A stretch of 31,141 nt of DNA from Palsa-892 sp035556215. Lineage in GTDB: Bacteria; Pseudomonadota; Alphaproteobacteria; Rhizobiales; Xanthobacteraceae. The notes under the pieces were generated by a model, which did not search any database, was not told the DNA's origin, and was given only the letters and a program-made list of their open reading frames with translations. The translations under genes and the position numbers were made by a program. Shown here one piece after another: positions 17,244 through 25,880 of the stretch (within the stretch, counting starts at the first letter, position 1; each line of letters opens with the position of its first letter). The stretch is from assembly GCA_035556215.1 (NCBI GenBank), contig DATMFI010000008.1, positions 1 to 31,141 of the forward strand, in the 5' to 3' direction.

Positions 17244-19262
17244 GTGACAGATCGAGCCCAGCACGACCGCATGGCAAACGCCATCCGCGCCCTGGCGATG
17301 GATGCCGTTGAAGCCGCCAAATCCGGCCATCCCGGCCTGCCGATGGGCGCTGCCGACATCGCAACGGTGCTGTTCTCGAAGTTTCTGAAATTCGACCCGG
17401 CCGATCCGGCCTGGCCCGACCGCGACCGCTTCGTGCTCTCGGCCGGTCACGGCTCGATGCTGCTCTACGCGCTCCTTTATCTCACCGGCTACCCGGAAAT
17501 GACGATCGAGGAGATCAAGCGTTTCCGCCAGCTCGATTCCAGGACGCCGGGCCATCCCGAGAACTTCATGACCAAGGGCGTCGAGACGACGACCGGCCCG
17601 CTCGGTCAGGGCATCGGCAACGCGGTCGGCATGGCGCTCGCCGAGCGCATCATGAACGCCGAATTCGGCGATGCCGCCGTCGATCATTTTACCTATGCGC
17701 TGTGCTCCGACGGCGACCTCATGGAGGGCATCAGCCAGGAAGCCATCTCCTTCGCCGGCCACATGAAGCTCTCGAAGCTCATCGTGCTGTTCGACGACAA
17801 TCGCATCACCATCGACGGCGCGCTGTCGCTTTCCGACTCCACGGACCAGGTTGCGCGCTTTCAGGCCTCGAACTGGAACGCCGTCCGCATCGACGGCCAC
17901 GATCCCGAAGCCATCGCGAAGGCCATCGAAGCCGCGCGGAAATCCGACAAGCCGACGCTCATCGCCTGCCGCACGATGATCGGCTTCGGCTCGCCGAACA
18001 AGGCCGGCAAGTCCGACGCCCATGGCTCGCCGCTCGGCGCCGACGAGATCAAGGCGACGCGCGAGAAGCTCGGCTGGAACCATCCGCCGTTCGAAATTCC
18101 CGCCGACCTCCTCGCCGAATGGCGCAAGGCAGGTTCGCGCTCCGCTGACGCGCACAAAAAATGGAAGGATCGCCTCGCCGCCCTTCCCGCCGACAAGCGC
18201 GCCGAATTCGAGCGCCGCGTGTCGGGCAAGCTCGCACCGGCTTTCGCCAGCGCCGTGCGCACACTGAAGGAAAACGCCGCGAAGGCGCCGAAGGAAATCG
18301 CGACCCGCAAGGCGTCCGAAGAAGTCCTCGGCACGCTTGTCATGGCCGCGCCCGAAATGGTCGGCGGCTCGGCGGACCTCACCGGCTCCAACAACACGAA
18401 AACCAAGTCGATGCCGGTCATCGCGCCCGGCAATTACAAGGGCCAGTTCCTGCACTGGGGCATCCGCGAGCACGGCATGGCCGCTGCCATGAACGGTATG
18501 GCGCTGCATGGCGGCGTGATCCCGTTCTCCGGCACGTTCCTCGTCTTCTCCGACTACTGCCGCCCCTCCATTCGCCTCGCGGCGCTGATGGGCACGCGCG
18601 TCATTCACGTCATGACGCACGACTCGATCGGTCTTGGCGAGGACGGCCCGACGCATCAGCCGGTCGAGCATCTCGCCGCGCTCCGCGCGATCCCGAACAC
18701 CAATATCTTCCGTCCTGCCGATCTCACCGAGACCGCCGAGTGCTGGCAGCTTGCGGTCGAGAACGCCAAGGGCCCGAGCGTGCTGGCGCTCACCCGCCAG
18801 AACCTTCCGGCTCTTCGCACTTCGTTCGAGGACAAGAATCTCTCCGCCCGCGGCGCCTATGAAATCGCCCCCGCCAAAGGCAAGGCCGACGTCGCGCTGT
18901 TCGCGTCAGGCTCCGAGGTTTCGCTTTGCATCGAAGCCAAGGCCGCGCTCGAAAAGCAGGGCATTTCAGCCCGCGTCGTTTCGGTGCCGTGCCTCGATCT
19001 TTTCTTCGAGCAGGACGCCAACTATCGCGCCTCTGTCATCGGCGATGCGCCGGTGAAGCTCGCCTGCGAAGCCGCGATCCGCATGGGCTGGGATGAAGTC
19101 ATCGGCTCCGACGGTATCTTCGTCGGCATGAGCGGCTTCGGCGCCAGCGCCCCCTACAAGGATCTTTATCGCCACTTCGGCATTACCGCGGACGCGATCG
19201 TCGCGGCCGCCGCCACCGCTTTGAAAAACGAGCGCGGAGCGCCGCGCAAGGAGAGAGCATGA
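17244..19262 (+). CDS. tkt: Transketolase
   Basis: Transketolase moves two-carbon ketol units between sugar phosphates, linking the pentose phosphate pathway (or Calvin cycle) to glycolysis, with thiamine diphosphate and a divalent cation. The 672-residue length is typical. Features are the N-terminal AIRALAMDAVEAAKSGHPGLPMGAAD, GHGSMLLYALLY, the cofactor motif CSDGDLMEGISQEA with FDDNRITIDG, and in the pyrimidine-binding domain FSGTFLVFSDYCRPSIRLAALM plus HDSIGLGEDGPTHQPVEH. The start is GTG. It ends in an ATGA overlap with gap, so the two are coupled. Grouping with gap, pgk and fba implies a carbon-flow operon. No RuBisCO or phosphoribulokinase lies in the window. Confidence 0.97.
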   Translation: MTDRAQHDRMANAIRALAMDAVEAAKSGHPGLPMGAADIATVLFSKFLKFDPADPAWPDRDRFVLSAGHGSMLLYALLYLTGYPEMTIEEIKRFRQLDSRTPGHPENFMTKGVETTTGPLGQGIGNAVGMALAERIMNAEFGDAAVDHFTYALCSDGDLMEGISQEAISFAGHMKLSKLIVLFDDNRITIDGALSLSDSTDQVARFQASNWNAVRIDGHDPEAIAKAIEAARKSDKPTLIACRTMIGFGSPNKAGKSDAHGSPLGADEIKATREKLGWNHPPFEIPADLLAEWRKAGSRSADAHKKWKDRLAALPADKRAEFERRVSGKLAPAFASAVRTLKENAAKAPKEIATRKASEEVLGTLVMAAPEMVGGSADLTGSNNTKTKSMPVIAPGNYKGQFLHWGIREHGMAAAMNGMALHGGVIPFSGTFLVFSDYCRPSIRLAALMGTRVIHVMTHDSIGLGEDGPTHQPVEHLAALRAIPNTNIFRPADLTETAECWQLAVENAKGPSVLALTRQNLPALRTSFEDKNLSARGAYEIAPAKGKADVALFASGSEVSLCIEAKAALEKQGISARVVSVPCLDLFFEQDANYRASVIGDAPVKLACEAAIRMGWDEVIGSDGIFVGMSGFGASAPYKDLYRHFGITADAIVAAAATALKNERGAPRKERA

Positions 19263-20266
19263 CTGTACGTGTTGCCATCAACGGTTTCGGACGCATCGGC
19301 CGCAACGTCCTGCGCGCCATTGTCGAGTCCGGCCGCAAGGATATTGAAGTGGTCGCGATCAACGACCTCGCGCCGATCGAAACCAATGCGCATCTTCTGC
19401 GCTTCGACTCCGTACACGGCCGCTTCCCGCATGAAGTGAAAGTTTCCGGCGACACGATGGATGTCGGCCGCGGCCCCATCAAAGTGACGGCGATCAAGAA
19501 CCCGGCCGAGCTTCCGCACAAGGAGCTCAAGGTCGATATCGCGATGGAATGCACCGGCATCTTCACGTCGAAGGAAAAAGCCTCGGCGCATCTCACGGCC
19601 GGCGCCAAGCGCGTCCTGGTATCGGCGCCCGCCGACGGCGCCGACATCACCGTCGTCTATGGCGTCAATCACGACAAGATCAACAAGGACCACAAGGTCG
19701 TCTCGAACGCCTCCTGCACCACCAACTGCCTCGCCCCGGTCGTCAAAGTCCTCAACGACTCGATCGGCATCGAGAAGGGCTTCATGACCACGGTGCACGC
19801 CTATACCAACGACCAGCCCTCGCTCGATCAGGTTCACAAGGATCTATATCGCGCTCGCGCCGCTGCGCTCTCGATGATCCCGACCTCGACCGGCGCCGCC
19901 AAGGCCGTCGGCCTCGTGCTGCCGGAACTCGCCGGCAAGCTCGATGGCGTTTCGATCCGCGTGCCGACGCCGAACGTCTCGGTCGTTGACCTCAAGTTCG
20001 TCGCCAAGCGCAAGACCGACAAGGATGAAATCAACGCCGCCATCAAGCGCGCGGCCGAGCAGCAGTTGAAGGGCGTCCTCGGCTTCACCACCCAGCCGAA
20101 CGTCTCGATCGACTTCAATCACGACCCGCATTCGTCGATCTTCCACATGGACCAGACCAAGGTGATGGACGGCAACCTCGTCCGCATCCTGACCTGGTAC
20201 GACAACGAGTGGGGCTTCTCGAACCGCATGGCGGACACGGCCGTCGTGATGGGCAAGCTTGACTGA
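19259..20266 (+). CDS. gap: Glyceraldehyde-3-phosphate dehydrogenase, type I
   Basis: The enzyme interconverts glyceraldehyde 3-phosphate and 1,3-bisphosphoglycerate with NAD(P). The 335-residue product has the Rossmann start VAINGFGRIGRNVLRAI, an INDLAP turn where Asp36 probably favours NAD, and the catalytic SNASCTTNC with Cys153, with the partner His in the later VHAYTNDQ. It closes with WYDNEWGFSNRM. The ATG overlaps the tkt stop and has AAGGAG 6 bases upstream. Only 11 bases separate it from pgk. It could work in glycolysis or gluconeogenesis. Confidence 0.97.
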   Translation: MTVRVAINGFGRIGRNVLRAIVESGRKDIEVVAINDLAPIETNAHLLRFDSVHGRFPHEVKVSGDTMDVGRGPIKVTAIKNPAELPHKELKVDIAMECTGIFTSKEKASAHLTAGAKRVLVSAPADGADITVVYGVNHDKINKDHKVVSNASCTTNCLAPVVKVLNDSIGIEKGFMTTVHAYTNDQPSLDQVHKDLYRARAAALSMIPTSTGAAKAVGLVLPELAGKLDGVSIRVPTPNVSVVDLKFVAKRKTDKDEINAAIKRAAEQQLKGVLGFTTQPNVSIDFNHDPHSSIFHMDQTKVMDGNLVRILTWYDNEWGFSNRMADTAVVMGKLD

Positions 20267-20277
20267 CCCGACGCCCG

Positions 20278-21471
20278 ATGACCGCTTTCCGCACGCTCGA
20301 TCAGGCTGACGTCAAAAACAAACGCGTTCTCATCCGGGTCGATCTCAACGTCCCGATGGAAGGCGGGCGCATCACCGACAACACGCGCATCCGCGCGGCG
20401 ATCCCGACGATCGCCGCGATTACCGAAAAGGGCGGCAAGGCGATTTTGCTGTCGCACTTCGGCCGCCCCAAGGGCCGCGACGAGTCGCAATCGCTGGCGC
20501 CCGTCGTCCCTGTTCTCTCCGGCCTCCTCGGCAAGCCGGTCGCTTTTGCCAAGGATTGCATCGGCCCCGACGCCGATACCGCCGTCGCCGCGATGAAGCC
20601 CGGCGAAGTGCTGCTGCTCGAAAACACCCGCTTCCATAAGGGCGAGGAGAAGAACGATCCCGAAATGGTCGCGGCGCTCGCCAGGCTCGGCGACATTTAT
20701 GTCAACGACGCTTTCTCCGCCGCGCACCGCGCCCATGCCTCGACCGAAGGCATTTCGCATAAGCTCCCGGCCTATGCCGGCCGCGCCATGCAGGCCGAAC
20801 TCGACGCTCTCACCCGCGCGCTCAGCTCGCCCGTGAAGCCGCTCGCCGCCGTCGTCGGCGGCGCCAAGATTTCCTCGAAGCTGACGCTGCTTTCCAACCT
20901 GCTCGCCAAGGTCGATCTCCTCGTTATCGGCGGCGCGATGGCCAATACGTTTTTGGCCGCGCAGGGCAAGAACATCGGCAAGTCGCTGAGCGAGCCGGAC
21001 CTGATCGATACGGCCAGGAAAATTCTCGCCGACGCCAAAGCCAAGAATTGCGACATCGTGTTGCCGATCGATGCGGCGGTCGCAAAGAAGCTCGAGCCGA
21101 ACACCTCGACACGTTCGGTGATGATCGATGCCGTCGGTCCCGACGAGATGATCCTCGACATCGGCCTGCAGTCGATCGCGCTCAATGCCGCGCGGCTCGC
21201 GGGCGTGCGCACCATCGTCTGGAACGGACCGATGGGCGCGTTCGAGGTTTCGCCGTTCGACGCCGGCACCGTGACGCTCGCTCGCGAGGTCGCCAAGCTC
21301 ACCGGCCAAGGGCTGTTGAGTTCTTTCGCCGGCGGCGGCGACACGCTTGCCGCGCTCCAGCATGCCGGCGTCATCGACCAGTTCAGCTATGTTTCGACCG
21401 CGGGCGGCGCCTTCCTGGAATGGCTCGAAGGCAAGCCCTTGCCTGGCGTCGAGGCTTTGCGGATAAAATAG
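20278..21471 (+). CDS. pgk: Phosphoglycerate kinase
   Basis: Phosphoglycerate kinase transfers phosphate between 1,3-bisphosphoglycerate and ADP. The 397-residue monomer shows RVDLNVPME (about 21-29), HFGRPKG, LLLENTRFHKGEEKND, FSAAHRAHAS, the hinge and nucleotide segments VVGGAKISSKL and WNGPMGAFE, and the C-terminal GGGDTLAALQ. No good Shine-Dalgarno is seen before the ATG, which suggests coupling to gap 11 bases upstream. Length and motifs are all as expected. Confidence 0.97.
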   Translation: MTAFRTLDQADVKNKRVLIRVDLNVPMEGGRITDNTRIRAAIPTIAAITEKGGKAILLSHFGRPKGRDESQSLAPVVPVLSGLLGKPVAFAKDCIGPDADTAVAAMKPGEVLLLENTRFHKGEEKNDPEMVAALARLGDIYVNDAFSAAHRAHASTEGISHKLPAYAGRAMQAELDALTRALSSPVKPLAAVVGGAKISSKLTLLSNLLAKVDLLVIGGAMANTFLAAQGKNIGKSLSEPDLIDTARKILADAKAKNCDIVLPIDAAVAKKLEPNTSTRSVMIDAVGPDEMILDIGLQSIALNAARLAGVRTIVWNGPMGAFEVSPFDAGTVTLAREVAKLTGQGLLSSFAGGGDTLAALQHAGVIDQFSYVSTAGGAFLEWLEGKPLPGVEALRIK

Positions 21472-21516
21472 CCAAAATTCCGAACTACCCGTCTTAAAGC
21501 GTTTTGGGAGAGCCTG

Positions 21517-22542
21517 ATGAACCTCGCCGAACTGAACAAGGTTGCCGTTGCCATGGTCCAGCCGGGCAAAGGCATTCTCGCCGCCGACGAATCTTCCGGC
21601 ACGATTAAAAAGCGCTTCGACGCGATCAAGGTCGAGTCGACCGAGGACAACCGCCGCGACTATCGCGAGCTGTTGTTCCGCTCAACCGACGCCATGAAGA
21701 ACCACATCTCCGGCGTCATTCTGTATGACGAAACGATCTGGCAAAAGGCCAAGGACGGCACGCCGCTCGTCGAGATCATCAGGCAGGCGGGTTCCATTCC
21801 GGGCATCAAGGTTGACGAAGGCACCAAGCCCCTCCCCGGCTGCCCCGGCGAACTCATCACCGTCGGTCTCGACAAGCTCGCCGATCGCCTGGCGAAATAT
21901 TACGAACAGGGCGCGCGCTTCGCGAAGTGGCGTGCGGTGATCGACATCGGCAACGGCATTCCGAGCCACACCGCGATCCACGCCAATGCTCACGCCCTCG
22001 CCCGCTATGCTGCGCTCTGCCAGGCGGCGCAGATCGTGCCGATCGTCGAGCCGGAAGTGCTGATGGACGGCGACCATGACATCGACCGCTGCTATGCCGT
22101 CACCGAGTGGATGCTGAAGGAAACTTTCCTGGAGCTTTACTACAACAAGGTCGCGCTCGAAGGCATGGTGCTGAAGCCGAACATGGCGATCAGCGGCAAG
22201 AAGTGCGCCAAGCGTGCTTCGGTGCAGGAAGTCGCCGAAAAGACCGTGAAGCTGCTGAAGGAATGCGTGCCCGCCGCGGTGCCCGGCATCGCCTTCCTCT
22301 CCGGCGGCCAGTCCGACGAGGAAGCGACCGCCCACCTCGACGCCATGAACAAGATCGGCGGCCTGCCGTGGAAGCTTACCTTCTCCTATGGCCGCGCGTT
22401 GCAGGCCGCGCCCCAGAAGGCGTGGTCGGGCAAGGCCGAGAACGTCAAGGCAGCCCAGGGCGCCTTCTCGCATCGCGCCCGCATGAACGGGCTCGCCAGC
22501 GAAGGCCGCTGGTCGTCCGACCTCGAGAAAAAAGCCGCCTGA
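21517..22542 (+). CDS. fba: Fructose-bisphosphate aldolase, class I
   Basis: The enzyme reversibly condenses dihydroxyacetone phosphate and glyceraldehyde 3-phosphate into fructose 1,6-bisphosphate. The 341-residue sequence is the metal-independent Schiff-base type: GKGILAADESSGTIKKRF at the N-terminus, IVEPEVLMDGDHD, and EGMVLKPNMAI with the Schiff-base Lys220, then FLSGGQSDEEAT. This resembles animal-type class I aldolases rather than the zinc class II enzyme of E. coli. GGGAG lies 5 bases before the ATG. It is the last gene of tkt-gap-pgk-fba and is followed by a strong terminator. Confidence 0.96.
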   Translation: MNLAELNKVAVAMVQPGKGILAADESSGTIKKRFDAIKVESTEDNRRDYRELLFRSTDAMKNHISGVILYDETIWQKAKDGTPLVEIIRQAGSIPGIKVDEGTKPLPGCPGELITVGLDKLADRLAKYYEQGARFAKWRAVIDIGNGIPSHTAIHANAHALARYAALCQAAQIVPIVEPEVLMDGDHDIDRCYAVTEWMLKETFLELYYNKVALEGMVLKPNMAISGKKCAKRASVQEVAEKTVKLLKECVPAAVPGIAFLSGGQSDEEATAHLDAMNKIGGLPWKLTFSYGRALQAAPQKAWSGKAENVKAAQGAFSHRARMNGLASEGRWSSDLEKKAA

Positions 22543-22561
22543 TCCGGCTACATCGGATTTT

Positions 22562-22592
22562 AAGGGCCTGCCCATCCGGCGGGCCCTTTTTT
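22562..22592 (+). terminator. Intrinsic terminator of the tkt-gap-pgk-fba operon
   Basis: AAGGGCC (22562-22568) pairs with GGCCCTT (22582-22588), with an additional inner GCC/GGC, and the 3' arm runs into TTTTTTA. The hairpin begins 20 bases after the fba stop. Confidence 0.88.
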
Positions 22593-22647
22593 ATTCCATC
22601 TTTTGCCGCATCCTGCGCGGACGATCCCGCGGCCCTACTCTTTGATT

Positions 22648-22697
22648 GAGCATGATCCGGCCCGAAAACCGCTTCACACTTTTCGGGATCATGCTCT
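22648..22697. repeat. GCATGATC palindromic intergenic repeat, copy 1
   Basis: GAGCATGATCC (22648-22658) and GGATCATGCTC (22686-22696) are perfect outer arms, and CCCGAAAA (22661-22668) and TTTTCGGG (22680-22687) form inner arms. The whole folds into one long hairpin. A related copy is at 25881-25929. Such palindromes are common between genes in Rhizobiales. Confidence 0.8.
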
Positions 22698-22709
22698 AGA
22701 TGACCCGTC

Positions 22710-23366
22710 ATGAATCGCACCGAGAACCGTAGCGATAACAATCCGCCCAAGACCGCGCCGCGCCTTGTTCTGTTCGCGCCCCCGCTCGATGCCGAGCATG
22801 CGAGCGCGCTGATCAGCGAGGCTTGCGATCGCGCCGACATCGCCTCGATCATCCTGCGCACAAACGGCAGGAGCGATGCCGAAATTATTGCGAGCGCGCG
22901 GCGAATGCTGCCGGTCGCCATCGAAAAATCGGCGGCTCTCCTGATCGAGGACCGCGACGACCTTGCCGAAGACATCAAGCCCGACGGCGTGCACTTCTCG
23001 AATTTTCCGGCACAGGCCTCGCAGATCTCGCCGCTCAAGCCGCACTTCATCGCCGGTGCCGCGGGCCTCGCCTCGCGCCATGACGCGATGAGCGCCGGTG
23101 AGACCGGCGCCGACTACGTGATGTTCGGCGAACATGTTGCCGGCAACCGCATGCCGTTCGATACGATTCTGGAGCGCGTCGCCTGGTGGGCGGAAATCTT
23201 CAACGTGCCCTGCGTCGTCTTGGCCGCTTCACTCGATGAGGTGCCCGCGCTCGTCAAAGCCGGCGCCGATTTCATCGCGCTCGATGACGCGGTGTGGAAT
23301 ACCGCGCAGCCGCTCGCAACGCTCAAACAGGCGATGGCACATCTGGCGGCCGGGCACACCGGATGA
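22710..23366 (+). CDS. ThiE-like TIM-barrel protein lacking the usual active-site signature
   Basis: The 218-residue product has the pattern of a thiamine-phosphate synthase-like barrel: alternating strands and helices with PRLVLFAPPLDA at the start, DGVHFSNF (92-99), GADYVMFGEHV (133-143) and KAGADFIALDDAVW near the C-terminus. True ThiE enzymes normally read HLGQ-D at the second site and have an I-G-x-S-x-H phosphate/pyrimidine motif; neither is present here. It is therefore probably not a standard thiamine-phosphate synthase, although databases will label it so. It follows fba, a terminator and a palindromic repeat. Its stop overlaps the Sel1 gene start (ATGA), so the two are coupled. The ATG used has no clear ribosome-binding site, and the first 15 residues are polar and may not be native. 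Confidence 0.75.
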   Translation: MNRTENRSDNNPPKTAPRLVLFAPPLDAEHASALISEACDRADIASIILRTNGRSDAEIIASARRMLPVAIEKSAALLIEDRDDLAEDIKPDGVHFSNFPAQASQISPLKPHFIAGAAGLASRHDAMSAGETGADYVMFGEHVAGNRMPFDTILERVAWWAEIFNVPCVVLAASLDEVPALVKAGADFIALDDAVWNTAQPLATLKQAMAHLAAGHTG

Positions 23367-24358
23367 AACCGCGGCTGACGATTTATATGCTTGCCATTCT
23401 CACGCTGGCGCCGGCGGCGGGCATGAGTGCGCCAAAACAAAAAACGCCGCCGCCTGCGCCCGCCGCGCAACCCGAAGCGCCGCCGCCTCCGCCGCAACCC
23501 CAGGCGCCCGTTGACCTTGCCTTCGGCGCCTATCAGCGCGGCGAATATCTTACCGCCTTCAATGAAGCCAAACGCCGCGCCGAGTCCGGGCAGGACACCA
23601 AGGCGATGACGCTGCTCGGGGAGATGTATGCCGGCGGCTTCGGCGTGCCGGCCGATGACGACAAGGCCTTCGATTGGTATCGCAAGGCCGCCGATCGCGG
23701 CGATCGCGAGGCGATGGCGGCGCTCGGCCTGTTCTATCTGCAAGGCCGCGCCACCGCGCCGAACCGGCTGGAAGCCGGCAAGATGTTCACCGCCGCCGCC
23801 GAAAAAGGCAGCGCCACCGCCGCCTATAATCTTGCGCTGCTTTATCTCGAAGGTCAGGTCTACGCGCAGGACTTCGCGGCGGCGGCCAAGTGGTTCCGCG
23901 CCGCCGCCGAGCAGGACGTGCCCGATGCGCAGCAGGCGCTCGCAACGCTTTATCGCGAGGGCAAGGGCGTCGAAAAAAATCCGGCGGAAGCCGCGCGCTG
24001 GCTCGCTCGCGCCGCGATGCTGCGTCACCCGCCGTCGATGACCGAATACGCCTTCGCCGTCTATAACGGCGACGGCGTGCCGAAGAACGAGGTCGCCGGC
24101 GGCCGCTGGTTCCAGCTCGCCGCGCTCTACGGCAACCCGATCGCCCAGAACCGCCTCTCCTATCTTCTTCTCAACGGCCTCGGCGGCTTTACCCGCGACC
24201 CGATCGAGGCGATGGCCTGGCACCTCTATGCGCATTCGCGCGGCGCTTCGAACCCGGCGCTCGACGAGATGTTCGCCAAATTGCCCGACAACGAGCGCGA
24301 AGCCGCGGCCAAGATCGTTCAGGCATGGGAAAAGGGCACCCGGCTGCCCCGCTCTTGA
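23363..24358 (+). CDS. Exported Sel1-repeat (TPR-like) protein with polyproline segment
   Basis: From the ATG at 23363 the product is 331 residues. A Sec-type leader (MKPRLTIYMLAILTLAPAAG, cleavage near MSA) is followed by a Pro-rich stretch (about 28-50) with PPP and PPPPP runs, then about six Sel1-like repeats (about 55-300). The repeat pattern is A..LG.MY..G.GV..D...A..WY.KAA..G, for example EAMAALGLFYLQGR and AAYNLALLYLEGQ. Sel1 proteins act as scaffolds in envelope assembly or signalling; no partner can be named. The start is chosen for its ATGA overlap with the ThiE-like gene and for the leader it exposes. efp follows after 70 bases. Confidence 0.88.
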   Translation: MKPRLTIYMLAILTLAPAAGMSAPKQKTPPPAPAAQPEAPPPPPQPQAPVDLAFGAYQRGEYLTAFNEAKRRAESGQDTKAMTLLGEMYAGGFGVPADDDKAFDWYRKAADRGDREAMAALGLFYLQGRATAPNRLEAGKMFTAAAEKGSATAAYNLALLYLEGQVYAQDFAAAAKWFRAAAEQDVPDAQQALATLYREGKGVEKNPAEAARWLARAAMLRHPPSMTEYAFAVYNGDGVPKNEVAGGRWFQLAALYGNPIAQNRLSYLLLNGLGGFTRDPIEAMAWHLYAHSRGASNPALDEMFAKLPDNEREAAAKIVQAWEKGTRLPRS

Positions 24359-24428
24359 CGGCAGGCATGCCGGGCTGGCACCTGACGCGGCAGATAGAAT
24401 ATTTCTCCGGCACCTCGAAGGTTAACTT

Positions 24429-24992
24429 ATGAAAATCAACGGTAACGAAATTCGGCCCGGCATGATGATCGAATACGAAGGCGGGCTGTGGGTCGCGGTG
24501 AAGGCGGTTGCCGTCAAGCCGGGCAAGGGTCCGGCCTATAACCAGGTCGAGCTCAAGAACATCGTCGATGGCCGCAAGCTCAACAATCGTTTCGGCTCCG
24601 ACGAGCGCGTCGAGCAGGCCCGCGTCGAGGTCAAGGATTACCAGTACCTCTACAAGCAGGACGACAACCTCGTCTTCATGGACACCGACACCTACGAGCA
24701 GCTCGAGCTCAACACCGAATTCGTCGGCGATCGCGCCGCCTTCCTGCAGGACGGCATGACCGTTGCGCTCGAAATGTATGACGACAAGCCGATCGGCATT
24801 CGCCTGCCTGCGCAGGTGACGCTGGAAATCGTCGAGGCCGACGCCGTGGTGAAGGGCCAGACCGCCGCCTCGTCCTACAAGCCGGCGAAGCTCGAGAACG
24901 GCTTGCGCGTCCTGGTGCCGCCGTTCATCGGCGTCGGCGAGAAGATCATCGTCGATACCAACGAAACCACCTACGTCCGCCGCGCCGACTAA
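24429..24992 (+). CDS. efp: Elongation factor P
   Basis: EF-P enters the E site of stalled ribosomes and promotes peptide bonds in proline runs. The 187-residue product has the KOW-like domain I with the tip KPGKGPA (Lys33 is the position that is beta-lysylated by EpmA/EpmB in many bacteria), an OB domain with RVEVKDYQYLYKQDDNLVFMD, and a C-terminal domain ending GEKIIVDTNETTYVRRA. AAGG lies 7 bases before the ATG. A TAGAAT at 24395-24400 could be a -10 element of its own promoter, but no matching -35 is seen. The stop TAA abuts the ATG of the following phosphatase gene. Confidence 0.97.
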   Translation: MKINGNEIRPGMMIEYEGGLWVAVKAVAVKPGKGPAYNQVELKNIVDGRKLNNRFGSDERVEQARVEVKDYQYLYKQDDNLVFMDTDTYEQLELNTEFVGDRAAFLQDGMTVALEMYDDKPIGIRLPAQVTLEIVEADAVVKGQTAASSYKPAKLENGLRVLVPPFIGVGEKIIVDTNETTYVRRAD

Positions 24993-25781
24993 ATGTTACG
25001 TTCTCCGATCATCACCGTGATGATCGCCGCCGCCCGCAAGGCGGCGCGTTCCCTGGTGCGCGATTTCGGCGAAGTCGAAAACCTGCAGGTTTCGCTCAAG
25101 GGGCCGTCGGATTTCGTTTCTTCCGCCGACCGCCGCGCCGAGGACATTCTCTATAAGGAACTCAACAAGGCGCGGCCCACTTTCGGCTTCCTCATGGAGG
25201 AGCGCGGCAAGATCGCAGGCAGCGATCCGTCGCAGACCTGGGTTGTCGATCCCCTGGACGGCACGACCAACTTCCTGCACGGCATTCCGCAATTTGCGAT
25301 CTCCATCGCGGCGATGAAGGACGATACCGTCGTCGCCGGCCTCGTCTTCAATCCGGTGATGGACGAGCTTTACGTGGCCGAGCGCGGCCGCGGCGGCTTC
25401 GTCAACGAGCGCCGTCTGCGCGTCGCGGGACGCCGCGACCTTTCGACGAGCGTCGTCTGCTGCGGCATTCCCCATGCCGGCCGCGGCGATCCCGCGAAAT
25501 TCCGCAACGAGCTTGCCGCCATACAGCCGCGTGTCGCGGGCGTGCGCCGCACCGGCTCCGCCGCGCTCGATCTTGCCTGGGTTGCCGCCGGACGCTTCGA
25601 CGGCTTCTGGGAGCGTGCGCTCTCGCCGTGGGATCTTGCCGCCGGCATGCTGATCGTGCGCGAAGCGGGCGGCCTCGTCACCGACCTCGACGGCGGTATC
25701 GACGTGCTCACCAAGGGCTCGGTGCTGGCGGGCAACGAATACATCCACGCGTCACTTCTCTCGGCTATCAAGAGCGCGTGA
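24993..25781 (+). CDS. Inositol monophosphatase family protein (SuhB-like)
   Basis: This is a magnesium-dependent phosphatase of the IMPase fold; family members hydrolyse inositol 1-phosphate, fructose 1,6-bisphosphate or 3'-phosphoadenosine 5'-phosphate, and SuhB also has an RNA polymerase-related role in E. coli. The 262-residue product has the metal ligands EE (69-70), motif A WVVDPLDGTTNF (83-94, with Asp86 and Asp89) and motif B WERALSPWDLAAGMLIVREAGG near 205-226. The start ATG follows the efp stop directly, so expression depends on efp. The substrate cannot be told from sequence. The arrangement efp then IMPase recurs in Rhizobiales. Confidence 0.92.
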   Translation: MLRSPIITVMIAAARKAARSLVRDFGEVENLQVSLKGPSDFVSSADRRAEDILYKELNKARPTFGFLMEERGKIAGSDPSQTWVVDPLDGTTNFLHGIPQFAISIAAMKDDTVVAGLVFNPVMDELYVAERGRGGFVNERRLRVAGRRDLSTSVVCCGIPHAGRGDPAKFRNELAAIQPRVAGVRRTGSAALDLAWVAAGRFDGFWERALSPWDLAAGMLIVREAGGLVTDLDGGIDVLTKGSVLAGNEYIHASLLSAIKSA

Positions 25782-25840
25782 CGGCGCTCGAACGCTCGCC
25801 CTGATTTCGCCGCGCCTTCCCGGCACTCAATTCGGTGCTA

Positions 25841-25866
25841 GACTTCGATCCGTTCCGATCGAAGTC
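25841..25866. repeat. Perfect 10-bp palindromic hairpin
   Basis: GACTTCGATC (25841-25850) and GATCGAAGTC (25857-25866) are exactly complementary with a 6-nt loop. It lies 60 bases after the phosphatase stop and 14 bases before the GCATGATC repeat. There is no T-run, so it may be part of a composite repeat or a Rho-independent-like mRNA end of low efficiency. Confidence 0.6.
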
Positions 25867-25880
25867 CGGCTTCTTGTTGA

